Shown piece by piece: positions 28,401 to 37,200 of a stretch of DNA of 64,000 nt. The notes under the pieces are model-generated. The model saw only the letters and a program-made list of their open reading frames with translations, was not told the DNA's origin and ran no database searches. This DNA comes from Carboxylicivirga sp. M1479 (GTDB lineage Bacteria; Bacteroidota; Bacteroidia; Bacteroidales; Marinilabiliaceae). Both the position numbers and the translations under genes were made by a program. Within the stretch, counting starts at the first letter, position 1. Each line of letters opens with the position of its first letter. The stretch is taken from assembly GCF_007097485.1 (NCBI RefSeq), contig NZ_VKDE01000018.1, forward strand, positions 124,001-188,000, given 5' to 3'.

Positions 28401-29498
28401 ATCTTCGAATAAGGAAATAATATTGTTGTCACTTATGCTTTGTTGATTATAAGGTTGGTGCACATAGTGTTGAAACCTATTGCGTTCCATGTTAATGATG
28501 CGTATGCCTTTACCAATAGTTCCAACCCAATACAAGCCATTACTATCGATGTACATTGAGAAGATGGCTTTGGTATCGAGTTGCGAAAAAGCTTGGTTCT
28601 GCTCTTGATCGCTTATTACAATTTTTTTGACCGGGTCAATGTTAATAATTCCACCTCCATCAACAGCCGCTAAAATACTTCCATCTTTATTTAGCGTTAA
28701 TGACAATATGATGTTGACATTGGAATTGTTAGGATCCATTTGAAAACGCTCATATACTTTCATTTCTTTATCAAAACGGAAAAGCCCCATGTTATCAGTC
28801 GCTATCCAAATGCTTCCATTGCCATCATCGAGCAAAGCATTGATTTGCATAGTAGGGAACTCAAAGTTGATAAAGAAGTGCTCCTTAGGATTAAAAACGC
28901 TTAGCCCATTACCATAAGTGCCAACCCATATTTCGCCATTAAAACCTTCTGCAATTGCCGAAATGGTGTTGATGTATTCTCCTATGCTTTCTTCTTGTGA
29001 GAAGCATGTAAAGCCATCTATTTGCTCATGGTAATAATGCAATCCGCCGCCCATAGTGCCAACCCACATATGTCCGCGACTATCAAGTAATAAGGCGCCA
29101 ACATGGTTGTTTTTTAACGATGCAGGTTGTGTTTCATCTGCCCAGTAACGTTTAAACGATTCGGTGTTTTGATTGTATTTGTTAAGTCCAAAGCAGGTTC
29201 CCACCCAAATGTCACCATTGTTATCTTCTACAAGTTTTGTAATAAAGTTACTTGACAGAGTTTCTTCGTTATCTGGTGCGCTATAATAATTCGTTATTTC
29301 ATATCCATTGTAACGGTTGAGTCCATAATATGTACTAAACCACATATATCCTTTGCTGTCCTGAAGAATTGCATTAACAGAATTATTGCTTAATCCATTC
29401 TCAGTGTCCAAACCACTTAATGCCATTTGAGAGAATTGAGCAGAAGCAATACTGACAGAAAACAGAAATAAAAGCAGAAGATATTTGGATGATCGCAT
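25422..29498 (-). CDS. Hybrid two-component system (HTCS) sensor-regulator
   Basis: One-protein sensor and transcription factor of 1358 residues. A signal peptide (1-20) is followed by about 14 two-component propeller repeats (roughly 25-690, seen as repeated GxLWIGT/NIWVGT-like units), a Y_Y_Y domain (about 700-765), a membrane helix near 785-805, a histidine kinase with His851 in NISHEFRTPLTL and the ATP-binding GPGIP and GTGIGMSL boxes, a receiver domain (about 1108-1225) with phospho-acceptor Asp1155 in SDVMMP, and a C-terminal AraC-type helix-turn-helix (about 1255-1355). This is the typical layout of Bacteroides PUL regulators. Its nearest SusC/SusD pair is 4.8 kb away on the other strand. 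Directly downstream are lipid genes. Confidence 0.95.
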   Translation of the reverse strand: MRSSKYLLLLFLFSVSIASAQFSQMALSGLDTENGLSNNSVNAILQDSKGYMWFSTYYGLNRYNGYEITNYYSAPDNEETLSSNFITKLVEDNNGDIWVGTCFGLNKYNQNTESFKRYWADETQPASLKNNHVGALLLDSRGHMWVGTMGGGLHYYHEQIDGFTCFSQEESIGEYINTISAIAEGFNGEIWVGTYGNGLSVFNPKEHFFINFEFPTMQINALLDDGNGSIWIATDNMGLFRFDKEMKVYERFQMDPNNSNVNIILSLTLNKDGSILAAVDGGGIINIDPVKKIVISDQEQNQAFSQLDTKAIFSMYIDSNGLYWVGTIGKGIRIINMERNRFQHYVHQPYNQQSISDNNIISLFEDSRKRIWVGTDGGGLNLFDVSNNRFSRFNQLSSNLKSNVIKRIFEDDKNNIWLGTYGSGLAHLNEATNELITFTPRNLFDYESLSISVWSICQQKKGKLWIGTLGNGVMEFDTQNKTFTPLSDIYPQLDQLMNGYILSLFVDSKDNLWIGTSNGIYIWLHNEKKHIRYLFDEENKSINYSGVGRNAILCIHESLDGNFWIGTNGGGIYNINPNSGDIINLTNNDGLAQEQVYDIKQTEEGILWFATQGGISKYEIENGRFQNYDGRDGLLGSTFSALLYTSDQSLMVGGVKGLSVFDPKVIKVNKTVPKVLLSELYINNTPIKAGDKNSPLIQNIASTNEIILKHNQNNIGLEFVAINYFISEKNTYSYVLENSSEQWSKASSNRLVKYNNLSAGEYIFKVKAANNDGVWSNTETSLKITVLAPWWKRWYAYLAYFLVIGGVMYAYIRYTVLWIDLRRKLEFEVMEREKIKELNQMRLQFFTNISHEFRTPLTLISGPLETLSTQLNLNKKEQNLFNIAHKNTNLLLRLINQVMDFRKVETGSIELNASNGDIIAAIKECGESFRYMASEKNMNFVIKSNTKELTIQFDADILEKIIYNLLSNAFKYGKENGNVSLDIHLSSESVLERQKLSIKVSDDGPGIPTDNLQEVFNRFKTYKQADKQKVGTGIGMSLTKSLVELHGGTIDVESSKDKGTSFLVSIPVISNLSNTSYTEFTETISAHNQETETLKETSDPIKKHHYKLLLVDDNPQVIEYLTSVLENTYQITTAENGQKAFDLLEKRSFDLVVSDVMMPIMTGIELCDKMKKDVQTSHIPVILLTAKTSLENSIEGLNTGADAYVPKPFNPDLLKAYIDNLLKNREKLKEIFTGNAIIQPSEITSTSVDEKFITKALEVVRLNMEDEAFGVEELGSELGMSRSNLHRKIKALTNKSTTDFIRTIRLKEAAAKLISTEDQISEIAYKVGFNSSSYFIKSFKKEFNMSPGQYKQAHNRWN

Positions 29499-29938
29499 AA
29501 GATACTTTTTCAGGCGTTCAAGATAAATAAAAATAACTACTCAGGTTTGGCTTTAAGGCAACTTTATAAGCCTTTTGACGCGTTACTAGGCGTGTGTGAA
29601 TTTTGACTAGTGAAATTATATAACACCATTTAGCTTATCCATAACGCTTCAGAACTAATTTAATAAATAACAAATTTCGCACCCAATGGTTGAGTGTATT
29701 GCGAATTGTTAACACTCCTAAATAGTTCTGGAGATGACTATGCTAGGTGGGATTATAGATTATTTTTTTTGCCTAAAACCGTTTAGAGCTTCAATTTATA
29801 ATACGATTATAACCTTAATTAACACTTGTAGGTCTTTTTTATTAAACCAAATTATAGTTTGGTGTGTTAATTGGTGGGAGAAAACCCATTGTCACAGAAA
29901 GTGCTCAATGGAATTTAATTACAACAAAGATTATAAAT
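29499..29938. other. Intergenic region, 440 bases
   Basis: Divergent gap between the HTCS and the reductase gene. It contains only an imperfect inverted repeat, CAAATTTCGCA/TGCGAATTG, near 29671-29709. No -7 box, ORF or known RNA was found; the in-frame codon at 29864 is not supported as a start. Confidence 0.4.
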
Positions 29939-30619
29939 ATGGGAAAAGAGGTTCCGGTAGCAAATAAAATCAAAACCGATTTACACGAAATTTTAGATAT
30001 ACGTCATTTAACTGATAGCACTTTTGTATTAAGGATTGAAAAGAAAGATCTGGACTTTGAGGCTGGTCAGCATGTGTGTGTGGGGCCTCCAAATGGGATC
30101 CATACGAGAGAGTATTCCATATATAGTGCTGAACAGGATGATTGTTTAGAGATTTTAGTTAAAGAGGTTGAAAATGGTCTTGTTTCGCCGAGTTTAAAAA
30201 AGGTTCAAAAGGGAGGTTATGTAGTCGTGGAAGAGCCTGTTGGCTATTTTACAATCAACAAAGATTTGCCTGCCGATCAAAAGTATGTATTTATTGCCAG
30301 TGGCACAGGTATCTCGCCCTTTCATAGTTTCGTAAAGAGCAAGAGCAATCTTAATTATACTTTACTACATGGTGTTAAGAAAGCTGATGAGGCTTATGAT
30401 TCAGATGTTTATGAAAAAGGTAAATATGTGCTTTGTACATCTCAGGATACTAAAGGCGATTACAATGGCAGGGTAACATCGTATTTGAAAGATAATAAGT
30501 TTGGTACCGATGTTCACTATTACTTATGTGGTAATTGCAATATGATTCATGATGTATATGATATATTAGAAGAGCAAGGTGTGAGTACCGATAATATTCA
30601 TGCAGAGGTGTATTTCTAG
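29939..30619 (+). CDS. Ferredoxin-NADP reductase-like flavoprotein
   Basis: Plant-type FNR fold that moves electrons between NAD(P)H and a small iron-sulfur protein or flavodoxin. The 226-residue protein from the ATG at 29939 holds the FAD-binding RExYS box (Arg57-Ser60, REYSIYS), the NAD(P)-binding GTGISP at 122-127, and a C-terminal region YYLCGNCNMI near 195-203. No iron-sulfur domain is attached, so a separate carrier is needed. The gene lies 94 bases before two radical-SAM methylthiotransferases, each of which needs a low-potential electron donor, and could supply them (inference). A longer start at 29864 adds unrelated residues and is rejected. Confidence 0.82.
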   Translation: MGKEVPVANKIKTDLHEILDIRHLTDSTFVLRIEKKDLDFEAGQHVCVGPPNGIHTREYSIYSAEQDDCLEILVKEVENGLVSPSLKKVQKGGYVVVEEPVGYFTINKDLPADQKYVFIASGTGISPFHSFVKSKSNLNYTLLHGVKKADEAYDSDVYEKGKYVLCTSQDTKGDYNGRVTSYLKDNKFGTDVHYYLCGNCNMIHDVYDILEEQGVSTDNIHAEVYF

Positions 30620-30713
30620 TAAGGAATTTCGAAAAGTAGTTAAAGGGAAAGAACTGTAAGATGAGTTATCAAGTATTGAAACTCTCTTCGAGTGCAAAAT
30701 AAAACATTATACA

Positions 30714-32060
30714 GTGAAATATCATTTAGTAACATTGGGTTGTCAGATGAATCAATCTGACAGTGAAAGGGTAAAGCGAGTGTTGGAAGGCATGGGTGCC
30801 CAATGGACCGATAGTGAAGAAGAGGCGAATATAATCGGTATTTTAGCCTGTTCGGTTAGGCAAAAGGCCATTGATAAGGTGTATACAAAAATTGGTAAGT
30901 GGAATAAACGCAAGGCATCGCATAACCTAATTACTTTTATAAGTGGTTGTGTATTACCTGCCGATAAAGAGAAGTTTTTAAAACTCTTTGACATCGTATT
31001 TGCCATGCGTGAGTTACCGCAATTTCCACAAATGCTATCACAATATGGTATTACCACTCCAGCAGGATTAGAGCGTGATAATCTTAATCCTAAAGAGGAA
31101 ATTAGTTTCTTTTGGAAGGTAAAGCCTAAATACAACAGTTCTTTCGAAGCATTTATACCTATACAAAATGGCTGTGATAAATTTTGCTCATTTTGTGCAG
31201 TGCCTTATACACGAGGAAGAGAAGTTAGTCGTCCATCAAACGAAATAGTTGATGAGGTAAAGTCTCTGGTGGAAAAGGGCTATAAGTCAATTACGCTTTT
31301 GGGTCAAAATGTGAACTCCTATGGTTTGGATAAAAAAGGCAATGAGATAACCTTTAGCGAACTGTTGGATCAAATAGGCCAAATTGGTGAGTCTACTTCA
31401 AATCAATTTTGGGTATATTTTACATCGCCTCATCCGCGTGATATGGGCAGAGAAGTGGTTGAAGTGATAGCCAAATATAAATGTTTAGCAAAACAAATAC
31501 ATTTACCTATACAGTCGGGCGACGATAAGGTACTGATAAAAATGAACCGTAAGCATTCGGTGAAAAAGTATCGCGAAACCATTACTGCTATAAAAGAGTT
31601 AATTCCTGAGGCTACCTTATTTACCGATATTATTGTTGGCTTTACTGGCGAAACAGATGAGCAATTTGAAAACACACGTAAGGTGATGAAGGAGTTTAAA
31701 TATAACATGGCCTACATAGCTATGTACTCAAAACGACCTGGTGCCGCCTCGTACAGTTGGCCCGATGATATAGATATAAAAGTTAAAAAAGAACGACTGG
31801 CTTTGCTAACCAAAGATTTGGCCGCCGAATCGGGAGCCTATAATTCAAATATGATCGATCGCGTATTTCCGCTGCTGGTTCGCGATACAGATAAAAAACA
31901 AGGTTTCTTGAGTGGCCAGACTGAAGGGAAGATTACGGTTCGTTTTGCCTCTGAGGACCATTCTTTAATCGGGCAGATCGTTAATGTTAAAATAACATCG
32001 AGCACTAACTTTTCGGTCGAAGGCGAATTAGTTTCTAGTGAGGTTGAAGTTGTTGGGTAA
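30714..32060 (+). CDS. Divergent MiaB-like radical-SAM methylthiotransferase
   Basis: Adds a methylthio group to a tRNA (or protein) target using two 4Fe-4S clusters. The 448 residues have Cys10, Cys46 and Cys79 for the N-terminal cluster and Cys154, Cys158 and Cys161 (CDKFCSFC) for the radical-SAM cluster, and a TRAM-like C-terminus. The start is GTG at 30714: the next in-frame ATG (residue 12) would cut off the LGCQMN motif. The second-cluster environment (ILACSVRQKA, ISGCVLPADKEKF) differs from the usual Bacteroidetes MiaB, so its substrate may differ too; I leave the gene unnamed. It overlaps the next gene by one base (TAATG), so the two are translationally coupled. Confidence 0.8.
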   Translation: MKYHLVTLGCQMNQSDSERVKRVLEGMGAQWTDSEEEANIIGILACSVRQKAIDKVYTKIGKWNKRKASHNLITFISGCVLPADKEKFLKLFDIVFAMRELPQFPQMLSQYGITTPAGLERDNLNPKEEISFFWKVKPKYNSSFEAFIPIQNGCDKFCSFCAVPYTRGREVSRPSNEIVDEVKSLVEKGYKSITLLGQNVNSYGLDKKGNEITFSELLDQIGQIGESTSNQFWVYFTSPHPRDMGREVVEVIAKYKCLAKQIHLPIQSGDDKVLIKMNRKHSVKKYRETITAIKELIPEATLFTDIIVGFTGETDEQFENTRKVMKEFKYNMAYIAMYSKRPGAASYSWPDDIDIKVKKERLALLTKDLAAESGAYNSNMIDRVFPLLVRDTDKKQGFLSGQTEGKITVRFASEDHSLIGQIVNVKITSSTNFSVEGELVSSEVEVVG

Positions 32061-33349
32061 TGAAGAAAAAAGTTGGGTTTAAAACACTTGGTTGTCGATT
32101 AAATCAATTCGAAACGGATGCTTTAGCATCTAAATTTGTTGGTTTAGGTTACGAGGTGGCCGAAGATAGCCGAAATGCCGATGTGTTTGTGGTTAATACC
32201 TGCACGGTGACGAATCAAAGTGACCAAAAATCGCGAAGTGTAGTTAACAAGGCCATTAATCAAGGGCATACTGGTATGATGATTATTACGGGATGTATGG
32301 CCAATCATCATAAGGAGCAGTTAGAGAAACGTTACCCGAATGCTTATGTTGTTAATAATGAGCAGAAGAGTGCTATTCCACAATTGGTAGAAGCGCATTT
32401 TAATAAAGAAATATTACCTGCCAATGAATCAAAAGGTGGTGTTTTTAGTTATGTGCCTGCAGCTGAAACTTTTCATACCCGTAGCATGATTAAAATCCAG
32501 GATGGTTGCGATAATTATTGCACATTCTGTATCATACCCAAAGTGCGAGGACGCGCCGTTAGTCGCTCAGTTGATGATATTTTAGAAAATATCCGACAGG
32601 TTGTTGGTTTTGGTTATAAGGAGGTGGTCATAACTGGCGTTAACATTAGTCGCTACTTATCTGATGGAGTAGGTTTCTCTGGCCTGCTGAAACAAATCGT
32701 AGATATTGACTTGGATTTCAGGGTGAGAATATCATCCATTGAACCCGATAGCTTTGATGATGATTTTTTTAAGCTCTTAGAGCATCCGAAAATTACACCA
32801 CATTTGCACCTGTGTTTGCAGAGTGCCTCGGAATCAGTTTTACTCCAAATGCGACGCATGTACACCTACAAACTGTATAAGCGTATCGTTGAAAAACTTC
32901 GTAACATCAATCCTTTGTTTAATATTACCACTGATATTATAGTAGGATTCCCTGGCGAGACAGAAAGTGATTTTGCTCAATCTTTATCAGCGCTTGAAGA
33001 ACTTGGCTTTGGACATGTACACACCTTTAAATATTCAAAACGTGAAGATACCCGTGCTGCTCGCATGACGAAGGTTATTGATGAGCGTGAAAAATCAAAA
33101 CGTAGCGAATTGATGCGTCAAAAATCCTTACATGCCAAAATAAAATATCGTCAACAATTTATCGGACAATCATTAAGTGTGCTTATCGATACGGTAAAAG
33201 ATGATTTTTCGAAAGGATATGGCGAATACTATGTGCCAGTAAAGATTAATCAGAAGCTGGAAAAAAATCACTTGCATACTCTTACAATTACAGGTATTGA
33301 AACTGGCGGGGACGATCCTTGTCTAATTGCTGAAAGGATAGCACTTTAA
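32060..33349 (+). CDS. mtaB: tRNA threonylcarbamoyladenosine methylthiotransferase MtaB
   Basis: Converts t6A37 to ms2t6A37 in tRNAs that read ANN codons. The 429 residues have Cys12, Cys48 and Cys79 (LGCRLNQFET, NTCTVTNQSDQKSR, ITGCMAN) and the radical-SAM Cys150, Cys154 and Cys157 (CDNYCTFCIIPKVRGRAVSR), all typical of MtaB/YqeV. The C-terminal TRAM domain is short. Its ATG overlaps the stop of the preceding paralogue, which indicates an operon. Cytoplasmic. Confidence 0.93.
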   Translation: MKKKVGFKTLGCRLNQFETDALASKFVGLGYEVAEDSRNADVFVVNTCTVTNQSDQKSRSVVNKAINQGHTGMMIITGCMANHHKEQLEKRYPNAYVVNNEQKSAIPQLVEAHFNKEILPANESKGGVFSYVPAAETFHTRSMIKIQDGCDNYCTFCIIPKVRGRAVSRSVDDILENIRQVVGFGYKEVVITGVNISRYLSDGVGFSGLLKQIVDIDLDFRVRISSIEPDSFDDDFFKLLEHPKITPHLHLCLQSASESVLLQMRRMYTYKLYKRIVEKLRNINPLFNITTDIIVGFPGETESDFAQSLSALEELGFGHVHTFKYSKREDTRAARMTKVIDEREKSKRSELMRQKSLHAKIKYRQQFIGQSLSVLIDTVKDDFSKGYGEYYVPVKINQKLEKNHLHTLTITGIETGGDDPCLIAERIAL

Positions 33350-33470
33350 ATTTAAAAAGAGTACAGGCAAATCATTATAGTACTAGAAATATGCTGAGCT
33401 AACGACTTACATATATAGTTCAATGATATTATAACATCATGGTCTTTAAATAATGTGTTATTCGATTAAT

Positions 33471-33680
33471 CCAAACTTAGAACGCGTTAACCAAGCTTAA
33501 GATCGTGTTAAATAAGCTTCAGATTGTGTTAACCTACATCCCATCATATCAACCGAAGCCCTTATTAGGTCAGGTAGAGCATAGAAAATGTCAACCGAAG
33601 TTCCGAAAATGCCATATAGATGTGCTTATGAGTCAGGCAAAGGGCTTGGTATATTAAATAAGTAAGCAAATGTCCCAAGC
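33471..33680. repeat. Degenerate 21-bp tandem array, about 10 units
   Basis: Three adjacent 21-bp units (33471, 33492, 33513) share the pattern AAgCTTa...cGTGTTAA. Weaker units continue in phase: TCAACCGAAG occurs at 33549 and again at 33591 (42 bases apart), and GTCAGG at 33569 and 33632 (63 bases apart). 21 bp is two helical turns and half the period of the purL-helicase array. Stop codons interrupt all frames. Confidence 0.55.
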
Positions 33681-34124
33681 AATGGACAGAAAGAGGAAGA
33701 TAAGTGCAATTTGCCGCTAGTAATATCTAATCTTAATTATGCTCGATTGTACTTCACTAAGACTAATTAAGCATTCACCTCCTAAGCTGAAAGTTTCGTA
33801 AACACCAACTTTGAATAATAATTGGTATGAGTTTGTAATTTATTTACTTCTCCAAATCACTTAAAGGTGGACGTCTTTGCTTTTATTTCGTATTATTTCT
33901 TGTGTACTGCTGTTCAAAATTGGCTTGTTAATATCGATTAACTATAAAACCCGTATGCTGGTTTCAATTTGTTATGAGCTAAACTTGATATAAATAAACA
34001 CTTTTTAAGTGCTTGATTGTTAGATGTTGGAACAATGGTACAACAAAGAGACAATAGTACTATCGAAGTGTTAAAAGTTCTATTGATTACAACAATGATT
34101 AAATTATTTGTGGTGGCGTGACCA
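33681..34124. other. Rest of the non-coding region before susC
   Basis: AT-rich; no ORF, RNA motif or strong inverted repeat recognised. Together with the 21-bp array it makes an upstream region of more than 750 bases for the SusC/SusD operon, with a -7 box at its end. The bases between mtaB and the array (33350-33470) also show nothing. Confidence 0.4.
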
Positions 34125-34132
34125 TAAATTTG
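34125..34132 (+). promoter_or_regulatory. -7 box (TAAATTTG) before the small ORF and susC
   Basis: Exact TAnnTTTG match. The predicted start of transcription falls within a few bases of the ATG at 34138, and about 145 bases before the susC ATG. No good -33 element, so an activator may be needed. Confidence 0.45.
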
Positions 34133-34137
34133 TAATC

Positions 34138-34275
34138 ATGAAATTGACAATGAGCAATAGAGATAAACCATCGAGTATAAAGCATGAAGCACGCAGGTAT
34201 TTTTTAATACGTAGCGTGCTAATTGTGCTTCTTATACTTATGCTAACCCTTTTGCTACTTCTCACATTTATTTAA
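34138..34275 (+). CDS. Candidate 45-residue single-span membrane peptide
   Basis: Not recognised. The reading frame runs from ATG to TAA with no overlap with other genes. The N-terminal half is charged (NRDKPSS, KHEARR) and the C-terminal half (about residues 22-45) is a leucine-rich hydrophobic stretch, so it would sit in the inner membrane with the N-terminus inside. The ATG lies 6 bases after a -7 box, so the mRNA might be nearly leaderless. It ends 8 bases before the susC ATG, which suggests a leader peptide or a small partner. It could also be a chance ORF. Confidence 0.35.
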   Translation: MKLTMSNRDKPSSIKHEARRYFLIRSVLIVLLILMLTLLLLLTFI

Positions 34276-34283
34276 ATACAAAC

Positions 34284-37200
34284 ATGTTAACTAATTCCAA
34301 AATTAAACTCTTTATGAAAAGAAGATTTGATTGGTTTCAAAGAGGACTCATGGGAGCTGTTATGTTACTATTATCAGTAAGTATAGCGTTTGCCCAAGAT
34401 GTTACAATTAGCGGTACTGTAACCGGTGCCGAGGATGGAATGCCAATACCGGGTGTTTCTGTCGTTCAGCAAGGTACAACAAATGGTACAATTACCGATA
34501 TCGACGGTAATTACTCTATTACTGCTCCATCTGGTGCTGTAATCAGTTTTACTTTCGTAGGTATGAAAGCGCAGGAGTTCACATTAAGTGGACAAACAAC
34601 AATTAATGTTGCTTTACAACCTGATGCTGTAGATTTAGATGCTGTCGTAGTTACAGCACTTGGTATTAAACGTGAGGAGAAATCCTTAGGTTATGGTGTA
34701 TCAAAGGTTGATAGTGAAGAAATACAAGCAGCTGCAGGTAGTGATGTATTAAGTTCAATGCAAGGTAAAGTTGCAGGTTTAGACTTGGGTTCATCTCAAG
34801 GTGGCTTAGGTTCTTCTAACCGCGTAGTGCTTCGAGGTAACAGTTCTATTTCTGGTAACAACCAACCACTATATGTAGTGGATGGCGTACCAGTAAACAA
34901 CTCAACCATTGAGGAAACAACAGGTGTATGGGATCGTAAAGATTTCGGTTCAGGTTCAATGGATATCAACCCAGATGACATTGAAAGTGTAACTGTACTT
35001 AAAGGGCCAAATGCTGCTGCCTTATACGGTTCACGTGCACAGAATGGTGCTATTATTATTACAACTAAATCAGGATCAAAAGGTCAGGGTTTGGGTGTAG
35101 AGATTTCAAGCTCCAACATGTTCGATGTAGTTACTGAGCAGTATTTACCAAAAGTTCAAAATAAATACGGACAAGGAAGTTACATCAACAACGTACCAAC
35201 CTACACGACAACTGTAACCGACGATAGTTGGGGACCTGAAATGACAGGACAAAGTTTACCGTCGTGGAGTGGATTTGAAGATAATTTAACTTATTCGCCA
35301 CAACCGAATAATATTAAGGATTTCTTTGAGACAGGTTTTAAATCAACCAACACAATAGCCTTAACTAAAGGTGGCGAAAACGGATCTTCTCGTTTTTCTT
35401 ATACCAACTTAAATGGTAGCGGTATTGTTCCAGGTAATGAGCAAAACCGTCATAACTTTAATATCAGAACACAGTACGATTTATCTGATTGGTTACGTGT
35501 AGATGCAAAAGCTAATTACATTAACCAGGAAATTGAAGGTGGTACTTGGTTAGGTGAGGGTAGTAGTAATGCCATATATGGTTTATTTGCTTTGCCACGT
35601 AATACCAATCTGAACGAGTTGAAAAAGTACAATTATAACAACTCGCCTAATGATCCATATATCGGTACTCAAATGAACCCATATTGGACAACTCTTCACG
35701 ATAACATGATCAATAAAAAAGATCGTTTAATCGGATTTGTAAAGGTAGACTTCGATATCAACGAAAACTTATCAGGTTTTGTAAGAGCTGGTACCGATTA
35801 TACTGACAATACTGTTGAAGAGCGTTATAACTTAGGTCACAAGCAAAATAAAACTGGTCAGTGGATAATGAACCAGTACAAGCGTCGTGAAACTAACATC
35901 GATGCCTTATTAAGCTATCAGAAGCGTTTTGGTGAGTTAGACTTTGGTGTTAACCTAGGTGGTAACATGATGAATAACAAAAGCGCCGTTACGTATAACC
36001 GTGGTGATGATGTGATTTCTAATGGTTTCTGGAATATTCAGAATTACTTAAATAAGAATGCAAGTTATAACATCTATGAGAAGCAAGTTAATTCAGTTTA
36101 TGCAACTCTTAACTTAGGTTACCAAAACTTCTTGTATTTAGATGCTTCTTTCCGTAACGATTGGAGTTCTACTCTTCCTGAGGAAAACCGCTCTTATTTC
36201 TACCCAGCTGTTTCAACAAGTTTATTGATCAACGAAATTGTTGAGATGAACAATGTGAACTTACTTAAAGTTCGTTTAGGTTATGCAGAAGTGGGTAACG
36301 ATTCAGATCCTTATCGTTTAGCAACTACTTTTGGTGTTAACCCATTGTTAGATCACAACGGTATTCCTTTAATGGATGTTGATGGAACACCAGGTGTACC
36401 TGATCTTAAGCCAGAGCGTACAGGTTCATTTGAATTTGGTGTTGACTTTAGAGCTTATAACAGCCGTTTATTTGCTGATTTTAACTACTACTCGCAGTCA
36501 ACTAAAAACCAGTTATTCACAACTAAAGTATCATCTGCTACAGGATATGTTAATAAATACCTTAATGGTGGAGATGTAGTAAATAGTGGTTTTGAATTAT
36601 CTCTTGGTGGTGTGCCAGTTAGAACAGGTTCTTTCGAATGGGAAACTACTTTAACATTGGCCAAAAACACAACCGAAGTAAAAGAATTAGCTGAAGGATT
36701 AGATACTCAGGTATTGGCCGATTTAGGCAACTTAGTTGGAGGTGTTCAAATTGTAGCTAACAAAGGTAAAAATGGATACGGTGTTATCATGGGTGTGCCT
36801 GATAAAGTAGATGGAGAATATCAGTTAGGAAATAACGGTTTCTTACCATTGAGTGAGCAGGTAGAACTAGGTAACTTTACGCCAGATGCAACATTTGGTT
36901 GGTTGAATACATTCTCATACAAGCGCTTAAATTTCCGTGCTCTTATCGACGGTAAAATTGGTGGAGATGTAATGAATGCTACTAAAGGAGAATTAACCGC
37001 TAAGGGTATAACTGAAAATACTTTAGCACACCGCGAAAGTGGTATTGAAGTTTCAGGTGTTGATGCTGATGGTAACCCAACGACAGTTCTTATGAATGCT
37101 CAGGATTACTGGGGTGGTTTAGCTGGTTATGGTGCTCCTTGGGTGGTTGATGCAACCAACGTTCGTTTGCGTGAGTTAAGTTTAGGATATAACTTCAAGC

